A stretch of 64,000 nt of DNA from Macrothele yani (GCA_039090855.1 CM077027.1:103830424-103894423), one strand, 5' to 3'; positions 34,612 to 46,001 are shown, counted from the stretch's first letter. Notes: generated from the sequence alone by a model not told the origin. Program-made: numbers and translations.

Positions 34612-36064
34612 AGGCCTGCCCGTTAGGCCCGCTGGTAGGGTCGGGCCTTTGCTCATTTCTAAGTTGGGAAAACGGGCCAGGCTGAGCCTTCAATATTTAA
34701 TATAAACCGCACACGGGCCAAGCAGTTTTTTTTTTTTTTTTTGAGCAAAACAATCGCTGTACCGTGCCTTTTTTGTTTGAAAATTTGCAACATGCAGCAG
34801 CAGGATAAGATTGAATAATTTCTGCTGATAGAAAATATAGAAGTTTTACGACATCCTCCCTCCTACAAAACAATTGTAGTGGGTCAGCTCCCTTAGTTTT
34901 GTGAATGTGGTCCCTTCTCTCTTTCTCTTTCTCTAAGTTTCACCCTCCTCTCATGCTTCAGGGCAGGCTATTAACTGCAGCATTTCTAAACCGAACCACC
35001 CGCTCACTGGCGATCTTTTTTATTGTTCTGGTTGGCAGCACTTTGTTCTCTAGATGTGTGAAAAGCTTTTAAGTTGTCTTCAATGGCACGTGAGAAATGG
35101 ACTGGGAGAAACTAACTTACTTCTGTGTATAAATCTGTGCCGTATTTTCCCCATTTGTACTCTCAGGCAGCTGTTTTCAAAACTTCTGTGACACTGGTTA
35201 GCTGGGCAGTCTGTCATTGTTTTCTATTAGCATATGCTCAGTTCAGTGTTGCTGATAAAAAAAAACTCTTCCATACTTATAATGGAGTTTAAGAAAGCGA
35301 AAGGTTTTCGTAAAAAAAATGTGCTTCCGGAGAATATGTGCTTATAGACAATGTAAACTGTAAAGGGGAAAAGTGATATTTAGAAATATTTTAAATTACT
35401 GTTCCCGTTCTGTCTCCAGTGCACTAAATGCAAAAACCTTTTGAGTTACGGTAGCACCAAATCTGGAACATTGCATCTTAAGCGGTACAAATGTGTTTGT
35501 CCCCCCCACCACCACCACGAGACATATTGGGTTCCAGCGATGTGATATGCCAGTAGAGATAGGTGCAGTTTATAAATAAAGCCATAAAATCTTCTCCCAG
35601 TAGAACGATCAGACTTATAGTTCTGGATATTTCATAATTTTCGACCCCCCCCCCCCTTATTCCCAAGGATATTTCCGGGTCCGGCGGTAGGGAATGATAA
35701 TTTGAAAACACAAAAAATTTGAAAGGCATGGAAATTGTCCTTTTCATGTAATATTTTTGAGTATACAAGCCCCCCCCCCCCCTCGGGCGTCAAGTTACTT
35801 ATACAGAGTCTCAAAAATATTCTGAATTAACATTTATTGTAATAGAATACGTGTAGCAATTAAGAAAATGAAACTCTACAGGAGTCGAAAATGACCGAGT
35901 GCACCAGGTGTCAAATTCGTGTTTTGGTAATTGTTGAAATTTTACGGGCCGGCCCGGGCCTTGGAAGCAGGAGAAATATACGGGCCGGGCTTTAATTAAA
36001 AATTTTAAAATGGGTCGGGCTTTCCAAATTAAGGCCTGTGCAGACCTTTACCCAGGCCTACTGT
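34612..36064. mobile_element. Non-autonomous element with GC-rich ends
   Basis: The left end 'caggcctgcccg' with 'gggtcgggcc' and 'acgggccaggctg' has inverted counterparts at 35950-36060 ('acgggccggcccgggcc', 'gggtcgggcttt', 'aggcct'). The internal part has no transposase. C runs at 35500-35510, 35645-35656 and 35770-35781 mark an inner ~280 base segment (35500-35790) that may be another insertion. hAT-like ends are likely, but the target duplication is not clear. Confidence 0.65.
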
Positions 36065-36073
36065 TTTAAAGTG

Positions 36074-38611
36074 GTATGGGGCCATCCTTAAAGTACGCCC
36101 AAGATTTTAAACTATTTTTAGACCCCCTCTTTCCCATGTCACATTTTGTCCAATTCTTGACACCTTTCCCCCTAAAAAGTACGTCCTAATTCCCGCAACC
36201 CCCCCCCCTTTGTTTGACGACTGCTTTTAGAAGTCAATTGAGAAACAGAAAGAAAACGTAATTATGGAATCCTCCATATATTTACACTTTTTCTTCAGAA
36301 AATATTTATTTTTTAGGCATTAATTTATTCACAAACGCTACCAGAACTTTACAGTTCTCAAATCAAGATATATAAATGAACACATGCATTCAAGGTTGCA
36401 ACACTCATAATCATACCATCTACAAAACGCGATAGATTTAGTAGTACAAATACGAGAATTTAGTATTGGGATTTAGCTAAATATCATCAGAAATCTGAAA
36501 TATCTCATACCTTTTTCTAATTATCAAAAAAAGAAACAAGAAAGATGACACTGAATTTTCGAGTGTAATGAGCAAGTCTTTTGAATCTGTTCTGATGCGA
36601 ATTAAGTTTACCAAAACTATTCAAAATCAATGGAACCTGTATGGAAAACAGTAGTATCTGACCGAAGAAAAAAGTTTTTCGGTCGGGTTTTTAATCCCGC
36701 AGATATTGGTGTAAACCGAAACGTCATCTGACTCACTCTGGTGGCAGACTTGTGCGTTAAGGAAAAATTGAAATTATATGCGAAACATTTTGCTAGGAAA
36801 ACGCTCTCCAACAAAGAAAGAATTTTTCAAATCGGGCTTTTCGAAGCAGAGATATCAATAAATATAAGATATGCATGTATGCCCCCTTGTGAGAAAATCA
36901 TGCATTATTTTAGGAACAAAGTAATTTCAAAAGGTTTTTCGATGTGAGCGGTATTGGTTCACGAAAGAATTTTTTCAATCGAATTTTCAGAAGCTCAGAT
37001 TTTACTGCAAATACATCGGACGCAGAAATGAATTATTACGCCCTCTGGTGGTCAAACCGTTCTTTATCAAATATTACAAATTATATGCAAAACATTTCCT
37101 ATTAAGAGCTGTATCCGCTGTAGAAATAATTTTTCAAATCGAAGTTTTAGAAGCAGAGATATTGAGGAAAACACAATTTATCTTTACGCCCCTAGCAAAA
37201 AGTCTATGCCTTACTTGAAAATTTTGAAATCACACGAGAAACATTTTACACCGGAAACGCTGTCTAACAAAGAAGGAATTTTTCAAATCTGACTTTTAGT
37301 GGCAGAGATATTGACAGAAAAAAGATAGACATCTATGCCTTCTGGTGGAGAAACCATGTGTTATTTTAAGAAGAAAATATTCTCAAATGTTTATCGACAT
37401 AAGCGGTATCGGTCCACGAAAGAAAATTTTTTTAATCGGGGTTTTAGAATCTGAGATTTTGCTGCAAATACCTACGAAGCAGAAATTTAATGCTTACGTC
37501 CCCTGGTGGCCAAACCATATTTTATAAAAAATTAGAAATTACAACAAATTTTTTTTTACCTCTGCAGCTGTATTGGATGCTGGAAGAATTTTTCAAATTT
37601 GAGTTTCAGAAGCAGAGATATCGGGGAAAGCGCGATCTAACTTTACTCCGCTAACGGAAAGTCAATGAATTACTCGAAAAATTTTAAATTATATTAGAAA
37701 CATGTTGCAATGGAAACTCTGTCCAACAAAGAAGACATTTTTCAAATTGGACCTTTAGAAGCAGATATATCGACAAAAACAGGATATATGTCCATGCCCC
37801 CGGAGCAAAAACCATACATTATTTTAAGAAGAAAACATTCCGAAAAATTTTGTCTACATGAGTAGAATCGGTCCACGAAATAATTTCTTCAATTGAGATT
37901 TTAGAAGCTCAAATTTTGCTGCAAATACATCAGTTGCAGAAATCAACCCTTATGCCTCCTCATGGTCAAACCATTTTGTACCTAAAATTAGAAATTATAT
38001 GCAAAATATTTCCCATCACGAGCAGTGTCCGCTGAAGGAAAAAAATTTCCAAATCGGAGTTTCAGAGTCAGAGATATCTGGGGAAAAGTAATTTACTTTT
38101 ACGCCCCTAGCGAGAATCTATATCTGTAACTTGGAAAAGTGACTATGCTTAAAATAATCTTTGACACAAATGGAATCGAAAAGTAAAATAATTAAATAAT
38201 TTTTTGAATTGGATGTTTAGAACGAAATATATGGAATAGAATGTGTTTTGAATTCGATGTCATTTGCTTTTACGCCCTCTAGTGGCAAAATTTTGCATCG
38301 TAAAAAAAAAAAAAAAAACTAAGTAAAGGATCATCATTTGCACATTTCAAGCTTCCTGATGCAAAAAGAATTTTTCAAATCGGACTGTTAGTTGCAGAGA
38401 TATCGTGTCTACAGACGGACGGAAAAACCGATAACGTAAGCATGATCTTTTTTTTACAAAAGACGTGCTAAAAAGACAAACAAAATGAAGAAATACTATC
38501 CACTATATTTTTGCCTCTGGATGTTCAAATTTCTAAACCTTCCCCATATCACATGTGGTCCGGTTGTCAGGAACCCCTGTAATCTTGGACATACTTTATG
38601 GACAGGCCCTA
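36074..38611 (-). mobile_element. Element carrying the family A array
   Basis: The left end 'ggggccatccttaaagta' with 'cgcccaagatttt' and the right end, inverted, 'agggcctgtccataaagta' with 'tgtccaagatta' are inverted repeats enclosing the whole array. Several Tc1/mariner-type non-autonomous elements in arthropods have ends of this general form. No transposase was found inside. Confidence 0.55.
36720..38470 (-). repeat. Family A repeat array, copy 3, with ~455 bp higher-order period
   Basis: Diverged ~150 base monomers recur as a three-monomer unit. The type A monomer ('cacgaaagaattttttcaat', 'gctgcaaatac') starts at 36961, 37414 and 37874, giving periods of 453 and 460 bases. Each monomer holds 'cagagatat' and 'atttttcaaatc'. 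Several add 'cgccctctggtgg' or 'cgcccctagc'. The right edge (38290-38470) equals the inverse of positions 1-180. Confidence 0.88.
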
Positions 38612-38887
38612 TGATGAAAAGACCTGAACTCAGATCATAAACCATACAGAAAATAACTTTCAGAAATAACAAGATTTTGAATAGTGTTCTTGAATTTTGT
38701 GAATAAAATAAAATAAAAAAGATATTTTTTAAATATTTGCAATCAAATTAAATTGTTAGAATTAATCTGTCAGGTCATGAAAATGTGAGTTATGTCTAAA
38801 TATTTGTAATCTTTTCGGCATTACAATGTGACAGTTACAGGGGTGAAATCAAAATTTGTCATAGTTAACTAATAGAAGGAGACATGA
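38612..38887. other. Unassigned intronic DNA
   Basis: AT-rich; no gene, element end or clear repeat seen. Confidence 0.5.
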
Positions 38888-39098
38888 AAGAAATACGGGA
38901 TTACGCCATATAATACAAATTTTGAAGATGACAATCCGATTTTTGGTGTAAATGTGACATACTCAGGCGTTTTCTGGGAGACGCGGGTTCGAATCCCGCT
39001 CCAGGACGATGAAAATTTTCAAGTTTTCGGATATTATCTGACTTACCATCCTTGTCACATTTACGCCAAAAATCGGATTGTCATCTTCAAAATTTGTA
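38888..39098. mobile_element. Palindromic insert with tRNA-like T-arm hairpin
   Basis: Inverted arms 38916-38960 and 39050-39096 ('caaattttgaagatgacaat' and onward, ~45 bases) are flanked directly by TA. A wider direct repeat, 'agaaggagacatg', lies at 38875-38887 and 39098-39110. The centre contains 'cgggttcgaatcccg', a perfect tRNA T-arm/B-box hairpin, in 'gagacgcgggttcgaa'. No A box or acceptor stem is present, so it is not a tRNA gene. Confidence 0.75.
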
Positions 39099-39426
39099 GA
39101 AGGAGACATGTTAAGGTTTTTTTGTATAGTAGTTAACAAATTTGTTGGTAAAAAATAAGGCTACTAGCAATTGTTGCTACTGACAAAAAACAAAGCAAAT
39201 CATGACCTGGGCATGAGATTCCCCAATTCTAGAAATTCCACATTTTTCGTTCTTATTTTGATCATTCACAAGATTGATGCACAAGTGAAACAGAAATTAG
39301 GGGGGATGATGGGGGAGATGTTCGTTCGGCAATAGAATCTCATCTTAATGAAACTTTCAAATACAGAAGGTCGACGAAGTTCAAATTTTTTTCGTAATTG
39401 TAAAATCTTTTTTCGCGTGATGTTGC

Positions 39427-39512
39427 CTCTGTCCAGTATTATTGTTAAATATCGTTTTACAGCATAAACCTCTGTCCAGTATTATTGTTAAATATTGTTT
39501 TACAGCATAAAT
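39427..39512 (+). repeat. Tandem duplication (~44 bp)
   Basis: Two copies of a unit containing 'ctgtccagtattattgtt' and 'ttttacagcataaa' differ by one or two bases. Confidence 0.9.
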
Positions 39513-39850
39513 ATTTGTATTTCACCTTGAAAATAGGTGAAAAATTTTCAGAACCGGAAGTCAGACAGAGCAAAGATAACCTCTCTGCCCCCTCTCAATG
39601 GAAGTCGGACAGAGTAATCGTTAACCTCCCTCCCCTCTTGCGATGTTCCCACTCTCCTGTGTTGTTAAATATCCCCCATCCCATAAGTTTTTGTATTTAA
39701 GATTGATAAGGGAGGTGGAAATTCTGAAAAATGAAAGTGATAAAGTTGGAAAATTTGTAAATATTAATGCATGGTGCTCAAAAGTATTAATATTCTCAAA
39801 CTCACACCATCTAAAATAGTTGAAGCTTTGATATCACGTGCTTATGGTCC
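39513..39850. other. Unassigned intronic DNA
   Basis: Contains two related patches with 'ggaagtcagacagag' / 'ggaagtcggacagag' at 39547 and 39600. No gene seen. Confidence 0.5.
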
Positions 39851-39854
39851 TCAG

Positions 39855-40060
39855 GCTTTTGAAAGTTCTTTCAGCATGACTTCCCACACAAACTTCCCAC
39901 AAATGTCACACAAACTTCCTGTTGTTTCCAATTTCCGTGACATGGCCAAAATGCAGGGCTTTGATGATGGTTTCTGACCTCCAAACCTCTTAACAAATTC
40001 TTTTTGACACAACTTCAATGATTTAGTCTGCTGGTATTTCCTCAAAATATACATCGCTCC
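39855..40060 (-). pseudogene. HTH fragment of a mariner-like transposase (DUF4817-like)
   Basis: The minus-strand frame (67 codons) reads YILRKYQQTKSLKLCQKEF, then VKRFGGQKPSSKP and SRKLETTGSLCD. This is the N-terminal helix-turn-helix found before many mariner-like transposases (KxFxxRFGGxKPS...KxxTTGSxxD). Nothing of the catalytic part was found beside it. Confidence 0.7.
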
Positions 40061-40381
40061 GCTAGGATATACCGGTTCATTTCAATGTTTTCTGTTCTCC
40101 GACAGCACACACACAAACATTAAATATGATGAAACAATAAAGTCTGATAGAATATTGCTGTCAAATGAAAAGAACAGCATGTTGTCTGCTGCCCTTTGCC
40201 TTTGGAATGTGTAGTTATGCTGCCTATGAAAGTATGAAAAGACATTATTTTGCTCAGTATTATTTCATACACAATTTGGATGTTTTAGTTAAATGCAATT
40301 AAGTACCTTACATTTTAATTGAGTAAAACCTAGAGCAACTAATCAGAAATAGGATTTCTGTTGTATGAATTTGTAATTCTA

Positions 40382-41653
40382 TTGGGTTGTCAGAAAACTC
40401 ATGACGTATTTTGGCACCCGATGGTGGTTGGGAGGTTTTGGAAGTACTAGAGGCATGCGCAGCTCTGTTATCGCTATGGCATTCGACAGCTGCTAGTTCT
40501 AGCTGCAGTCTATTGGAATAGTGAGCGATTTGGTTGATTTGCGGAGATTCGACATCAAGTTGAAGATGGAAGACCAGACTGTGCATTTTTGCCATATTTT
40601 ACTTCCGTAATGGGAAGAACGCGCGTCAAGCTTGTGAAAAGTTGCATAAAGTGTACGGTGATAATGCTCTATAAGAACGTCAGCGCCAACGGTGGTTCGC
40701 AAAATTCCATGTTGGTGATTTTGACCTCAGCGATGTTCCTGGGTCCGGGAGGCCATCTGAGGTTGACGACGACCAAATCAAGGCATTGATCGAGTCAAAC
40801 CCACGTTACACGACACGAGAGATTGCAGACACATTGCACATCCATCATTCTAGCGTTCACGACCACCTGAAGAAGCTGGGATACGTAAGCAAGCTCGATG
40901 TGTGGGTTCCTCATGAACTCAAAGAAGCTCAATTGACGGCGCGTATAAACATCTGCGATATGCTCCTTAAACGTGAGGAAAACGATCCTTTTTTGAAGTG
41001 ACTGGTGATGAAAAGTGGATTGTGTACAACAATCTGCTGTGCAAACGTTTTGGTCCCGGCGTGCTGCGTCGCCTCAAACGACATCCAAAGCAGACATTCA
41101 TAAGCGGAAGGTTCTGGTCTCAGTGTGGTGGGATTTTAAAGGTGTCATGTTTTTCGAGCTCCTACCACGGAACCAAACAATCAATTTGAATGTGTACTGT
41201 CGGCAATTGGACAGTTTGAACGAATCCATCACCCAGAAATGTCTAGAGCTCGTTCATCGTAAAGGTGTTGAGTTCCATCACGACAACATGAGACCACACA
41301 CAAATTTGATCACCCGCCAAAAATTATTGGAGCTTGGGTGGGATGTGTTGCCACACCCAACACACTCGCCTGACCTTGCGCCGTCAGACTTCCACTTGTT
41401 TCACTCTCTTCAACAGTCCTTGCAGGGTATAATGTTCAATTCAGATGAGGCTGTAAATCAGCACCTTGTACAGTTTTTCACCACGAAAGACAGGTCCTTA
41501 TATGAACGAGGCATTCTGCAGCTCACTGAAAGATGGCAAAAGGTTATCGAATGAAACATGCATTATATCATTGAGTGATCTTTGTTCTTTCTATCAGTAA
41601 ATGACCTTTGCAAAACATTGCTAAAATACGTCATGACTTTTCCGACAACCCAA
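40382..41653 (+). mobile_element. mariner transposon, copy 2
   Basis: The ends 'ttgggttgtcagaaaactca' and inverted 'gtcatgacttttccgacaacccaa' (partial) are flanked by TA (40380-40381 and 41654-41655). It is 1,272 bp and the same family as 5297-6590, about 90% similar by eye. It sits in the CXXC intron. Confidence 0.95.
40566..41554 (+). pseudogene. mariner transposase (DD34D), copy 2
   Basis: The start is MEDQTVHFCHILL, as in copy 1. The N-terminal third is broken by several stops and indels (40600-40785). Positions 40786-41001 read the second HTH and WVPHEL without break. A deletion around 40999 removes 'aactgg'-like bases before GDEKWIVYN. Positions 41015-41554 then run to the stop with FHHDNMRPH and HSPDLAPSDFHLF. 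Here the SPDLAP signature is intact, whereas copy 1 has L for S. It is more damaged at the 5' end than copy 1. Confidence 0.93.
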
Positions 41654-42559
41654 TACAACTGGTGCCAAAACCTATTTTGTGTAGGTTTATCCTTTTTGTT
41701 AATTTATTATTTAATTTGTTTGAATGATTTATTTAGAATTTTAGTTTAAAATATCAAAAGGAATTTTAATAACTGACAGTTCATGAATATACTTTATTTT
41801 GTTTGAATTTGTGAGTTTTAGTACTCTTGTAAAAAGTATACAGTTGAACCCTCATATAACGAGCTCGGATATAAGGAAGGTTCATATATAACGATGTCTT
41901 TGAACAGGGAGTAAAAATATTTCTCACATAATTTTCAAGAAGTATTTTCTGATTTTGAGAAGTAGCACCCTCTTCCCCCTCAGTTTGCAAATGACTACCA
42001 TAAAAATTTCACTTCCATAAAAATTTCACTTCTGAAAAACAGTTGTATTTTTTTAATTCTATTAAAAATAAAAAAAATTGTTCTCTGGACAAGCGGTTGT
42101 TTTAATTATTTTAATAAGTATAGAAAAATTTAAAATAGAGTAATAATTCCTAAGGTTAAAAACATGCATCCTTACTGCTGCAGCAAAAATGAAAATTCTG
42201 TAATGTATGTATGTACAATTGTTCCTGCACATGCAATTTAGTATTGCAACAGGTTGTAATTGAAAATAGATCTCAGCTTCTCATATTTTCACAAAAAAAA
42301 AAAAAAAAAAAAATAGTCTGCTTTGTCAAGTTCAGTTCTGTTCATTTGCTAGAAGTCATTTATCTGTACACTGAGAATTAAAATCTGTGGCATATTCTCA
42401 TTGTTCTTTTAATAGATGTAACAGAATGTAATGAGCAGGTTTTACTTTGATTTAGTGTTGTAATTATTATTTATAAATGTATCCTTCTTTTCTTGCTGCC
42501 TTTCTAGTGAGTAACAACAGCAAAAAAATCCTGATCACATTACAACCTATCCATCTTTT
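41654..42559. other. Unassigned intronic DNA
   Basis: AT-rich, with poly-A at 42293-42313. Contains 'gttgaaccctcatataacga' near 41845, which may be a decayed transposon end. No gene seen. Confidence 0.45.
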
Positions 42560-42812
42560 ATTAAAAATGGAGGTCCTGTTTTTGAAATTCTTGCAGATGA
42601 ATGTCATTATTCTGGTTTTGCTTCTCATTCATTATACAGTTTTGAGTACAAAAACTTCTTTTACAATTTGCTATGGTCAGTGGAATGGTTAATTCAATCT
42701 GTGCTAACGCTGCAAAGTTTTCATAAACAGGAGATCCATTAACATCTGATGAAATGATTAAGTGGCAAAAATCCCTAATTTTCATTCCTTTATACCTTGT
42801 GAGCAATGGCAA
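42560..42812 (-). pseudogene. hAT transposase C-terminal remnant (minus strand)
   Basis: An 83-codon minus-strand frame includes LAQIELTIPLTIANCKRSF and MNEKQNQNNDIHLQEF. This matches the hAT dimerisation region (normally A-x-C-E-R-x-F-S), here with the Glu replaced by Lys. No upstream part was recognised. Confidence 0.65.
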
Positions 42813-44211
42813 AATTTATAAAAATTAGTTTCTTAAAATTTCTTCCTTCAAAACTGAAGTTTCTGTGCAGTGGTAGTGAGCAATAATGCTGTGTTTAGTT
42901 AATCTTGTTTTGATACAGGAAGGGCAATGCAGAGGGATTTAAAAGTTGTCCAAAATCAGTGAGCAAGTTCATGTATACCAAGTTAAATCTTTAATTCAAA
43001 TTTTCTTACACGTAACAAATTCCATGTATTCACTTTTGAAACTGGTTTCTACTCTAACACTTAAATTTATTTTAATGCCCTTGTATTGATCATTTGAGTT
43101 AGTTTCTTTTGGAAAAATTGGAAAGATGCTTGCTTGGATTAAATTTCATGTGATCCAATAAGCTACTTACACAATGAAAATTGTTTGTAAAATCATTGAA
43201 TTCAATATTATCAGTCTGAAAAATTTTACATAATTTGTCAATTAAAAGTAAGATATCCCTCAGAAGACAAATTCGCGTCCCAATTCATTTGGGCTTACAT
43301 GCACCCTAGCTCTTTCGTAGCTCTGTCGTTGGCCGGGCATGGCAACATAGTTCAAGGTCACTGGAATTTCTCCTGCCAAGGTGTGAAATAGGTTACACAT
43401 TTTTTCCACACATGCCTTGAGCCTTTGGGATAGTGTTTTCCCACAGCCAGAGATATGTGAAACTGAGAAGAGAGGCAGCGTGATTATGGGGAACGAGGGA
43501 GGAACTACGTTATTGATGGCACAGCTTCTGTGTTGAACAGTTGAGGAAAAAAATACTGGTAATGATTATTTAAGTGAAATAGAGGTTGGTTTTTAAATCG
43601 GGGTGGATAATATTTTGAAGAAATAAAAATGCATCCTGATTTTTTTAGGAAGTAATTTTCGTTTTTGATGCATGAAATGTGCCTATCCAGGCTTTAATGC
43701 TATCTCTGCATACAGTAATTTATTGTTATTAAACATAAAAATTGAGACAATCTAATCATGTTGCTGTTGGAGTTTAAAGTATATATTTTTTAGTTACTCC
43801 CATGTCTTAAAATATCCTTGCCTCTAAACATGTATGATAATCAATGGCTTTTGTAGAGAAGTTGAGACACCTAGGCATTAACATTAATACCATTTCTCTA
43901 AGTTATCATATGCATGACTTAAAACTAGGTCCAGTTTCTAGTTATGAATGATATTTTAAGGGTACTTCAGTGGAAGTTTGTCACATATGTATAATCTACT
44001 AATAAAAACTTTCATGATACATTGTTTTGTAATTATTTAAACTTGGATATCACCTGAGACTTAGATAAATCTAACATTCCTTCACATTTGAAATTTTTCA
44101 TATTTGTGCTAGTTCAAAATTTTGTTGTGCAGTTTATTTATCAAATTGATGATATGATTGAATGGTTAATTCCAATAAAATAAATTGAGGAGAAACCTTT
44201 TGTACTTTCAG
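42813..44211. other. End of the long CXXC intron
   Basis: AT-rich; a GC-richer patch at 43265-43500 has no recognised feature. The pyrimidine-rich tract 'ccttttgtactttcag' at 44196-44211 is the splice acceptor of the next exon. Confidence 0.5.
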
Positions 44212-44280
44212 GAAAATCAAAAATATTTGTCATCAAGATTCCACAAGCCGTGCCTTCTGAGACAGTGTGTGGAAGAACTT
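44212..44280 (+). CDS. Host gene exon: second half of the CXXC zinc finger
   Basis: A 69-base exon between 'tgtactttcag' and a strong donor ('ctt|gtgagt'), phase 0 at both ends, matching the phase of 15170-15349. It codes for 23 residues, including SSRFHKPCLLRQCVEEL. Joined to the first exon it gives 14 residues between the sixth and seventh cysteines and CxxxxC at the end, the spacing of the KMT2-type CXXC finger (CL-x13-CxxxRxC). The KFGG motif that contacts CpG in many members reads KYLS here. The joint evidence of splice sites, phase and cysteine spacing makes this exon likely despite its small size. Downstream exons were not found in the window. Confidence 0.7.
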
Positions 44281-45544
44281 GTGAGTATGCATATAGTTAC
44301 TCAAGTTTTGACATAGCTTTTCTTTCCTTTTTCTTTTCCTCACAAGTAAATGCAAGAACAGCTTATCATTTACATAAGCTGAGTATCCAGATTTGCTGAG
44401 ATGATCATAATCTCCGTGAGAGAAGGATGACTTACAATTTTGTATCATGTATTAATTCATAACACTTTTTTCTGAATACTGCATCATTTGTAATGGAATT
44501 GTTATAACTTTCATAAGGCAAATTACCCCACTGTCGTTGGCTGAACTTCCTGAATTTCTAGGCAAGGATTGGTGTGCAGATTAAAACTCTGACAAAATTT
44601 GGGTTTAGGGGATGTGAAGGAACATTTACTGTTTTTCAAATAAGAAACAAATATAATAATTTAAAGATTTTGTCTGATCACACATGTCATGATTTCAGGG
44701 GGGCAGAAGGTATTTGCATTAGGAAATTCAGTATTTGGTCACTGCTTGTCAGCATTGATGTGCTCTGTGGCTGATGGGTGGGATGCTGTTGTCCCCCTCC
44801 TTTCTTTTCAGTTCTGCAATACAGCAAGGCGAGCTACGAAAATCCATATTGTTGAAACCATGAAGCAGCCATCTTCATTGATGGGTATTCATGTTTTGTC
44901 CACAATGTTTCTTTTTTTGTCTGCTCTCTGTGAAAAAACTAATATACAGAGTTGCTGTTTTAGTTTCAGAAGACTGCTTCAGTGATGGTACCACCTTTAC
45001 AGTAATAATTCTTTCACATCAGTATATTTTTAGTCTTCCAACATGCCACAGAAAGAGGTTTCTTTGATGTCTGGTATTTCTGGCCTGTTTCTCGTTTTGA
45101 CTCGCATTTCAAATGATACATAGCATGTTTTATGTCTTATTTCACAGACCTTTGGTGACATAAATGTCCTAGAAATCTGCAGCCAAAAAATTTAGTATCT
45201 GTTGCTCATCAGGAAATTTTAAAATACTGGGGCAAAGTAGAGGCATCTGATTTTTTTGTGCCAAACACGCCATTTTAATTTTTGTGAATTACCAATATGA
45301 TTTTATAACAGTATTGTACATAACTTATACACTTGGAGGCAATAAGAAAAGTAAGTCAACAGCTACTGTGACTCAGTTAATTCCCTTTGTGGCTGAGACT
45401 CACTTCTTCAACATCACTTCTGCAGAGGTATCTACCAGTTATGACTTGTAACAAAGTTTCAACCTGTATCTGTCTTTGCCAGAAGGCACTACTATTTTGT
45501 CAGATGTGATATCTAACAATGACTGAATCCTGATGTAGATCCCT
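44281..45544. other. Unassigned DNA downstream of CXXC exon 2
   Basis: Probably the next intron. Plus-strand open frames at 44574-44985 show no motif or good splice sites. Confidence 0.45.
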
Positions 45545-45800
45545 TTCTAAGTGAGACTGTTTTGTAAGAACGCAGGCACCTTGATAAGTCTGAAAGCTTG
45601 GTCAGATTTTGATATAATAGGCTTCATCTGCTTGCTGCTGTAGTGTCCCTGGTGACATAATGGGCATACTGGGACAGAAATCTGAGATGCTGCTTCAATT
45701 TCTGCACCAGAATTTACGTTGATGTTAAAGCTGTTACTACAATGGTTATTAACATTCCCATCGCAGCTGCCATCCTGCATAGAATGTTTTGATAGTGTGA
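45545..45800 (-). CDS. Possible minus-strand exon, unrecognised
   Basis: After an acceptor-like 'tgtgcaactgtag' (minus strand) an open frame runs about 80 codons to a stop. It includes VPVCPLCHQGHYSSKQ, with a CxxC pair, and a hydrophilic Asn/Ser-rich start. Composition looks coding. It lies on the same strand as 45860-46001 and 53627-53800. No family is recognised. It could also be a retropseudogene, since coding-like sequence with stops continues to ~45370. Confidence 0.35.
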
Positions 45801-45827
45801 CCTACAGTTGCACAACACAAAATCCTT

Positions 45828-45885
45828 ATATATGCTAAATGATTTGAAACATTTGATGATATGTTTCAAATCATTTAGCATATAT
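45828..45885. repeat. Perfect 25-base inverted repeat
   Basis: The arms 'atatatgctaaatgattt' plus seven bases (45828-45852) and the exact inverse (45861-45885) are separated by 8 bases. It would form a strong hairpin. It lies inside the minus-strand open frame. Confidence 0.95.
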
Positions 45886-46001
45886 TTGGGTTGTCTAAGT
45901 ATACAACCTCTTTCAAATGCTCCCAGAGTAAAAAAATCTGAGAGAGTAACAAAGCCAGGTGGAAATAACAAGTTATATATGGTTTCTGGAAAATTATGAA
46001 G
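45860..46001 (-). CDS. Possible minus-strand coding segment cut by the P element
   Basis: The minus-strand frame reads LHNFPETIYN, LLFPPGFVTLSDFF and LGAFERGCILRQPKY. If the P element and one target copy are removed, it continues in frame from the segment at 53627-53800 (RQRKVYYR to LHNFP). An acceptor-like 'ttactctctcag' near 45945 would offer a spliced alternative. No family recognised. Confidence 0.35.

Noticed and set aside
36720..38470. CRISPR-like regular repeats
   Set aside because: Units are diverged ~150 base monomers without constant repeats and unique spacers, in an animal genome.
38975..39010. tRNA gene, because of 'gggttcgaatccc'
   Set aside because: Only the T-arm is present. 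There is no A box, acceptor stem or anticodon arm, and the block lies inside a palindromic mobile element.
43265..43500. GC-richer patch in the CXXC intron as an exon or RNA gene
   Set aside because: Stops in all frames at short distance and no recognisable RNA fold or boxes.
44574..44985. Possible further CXXC gene exon
   Set aside because: No acceptor/donor pair with compatible phase and no domain similarity.
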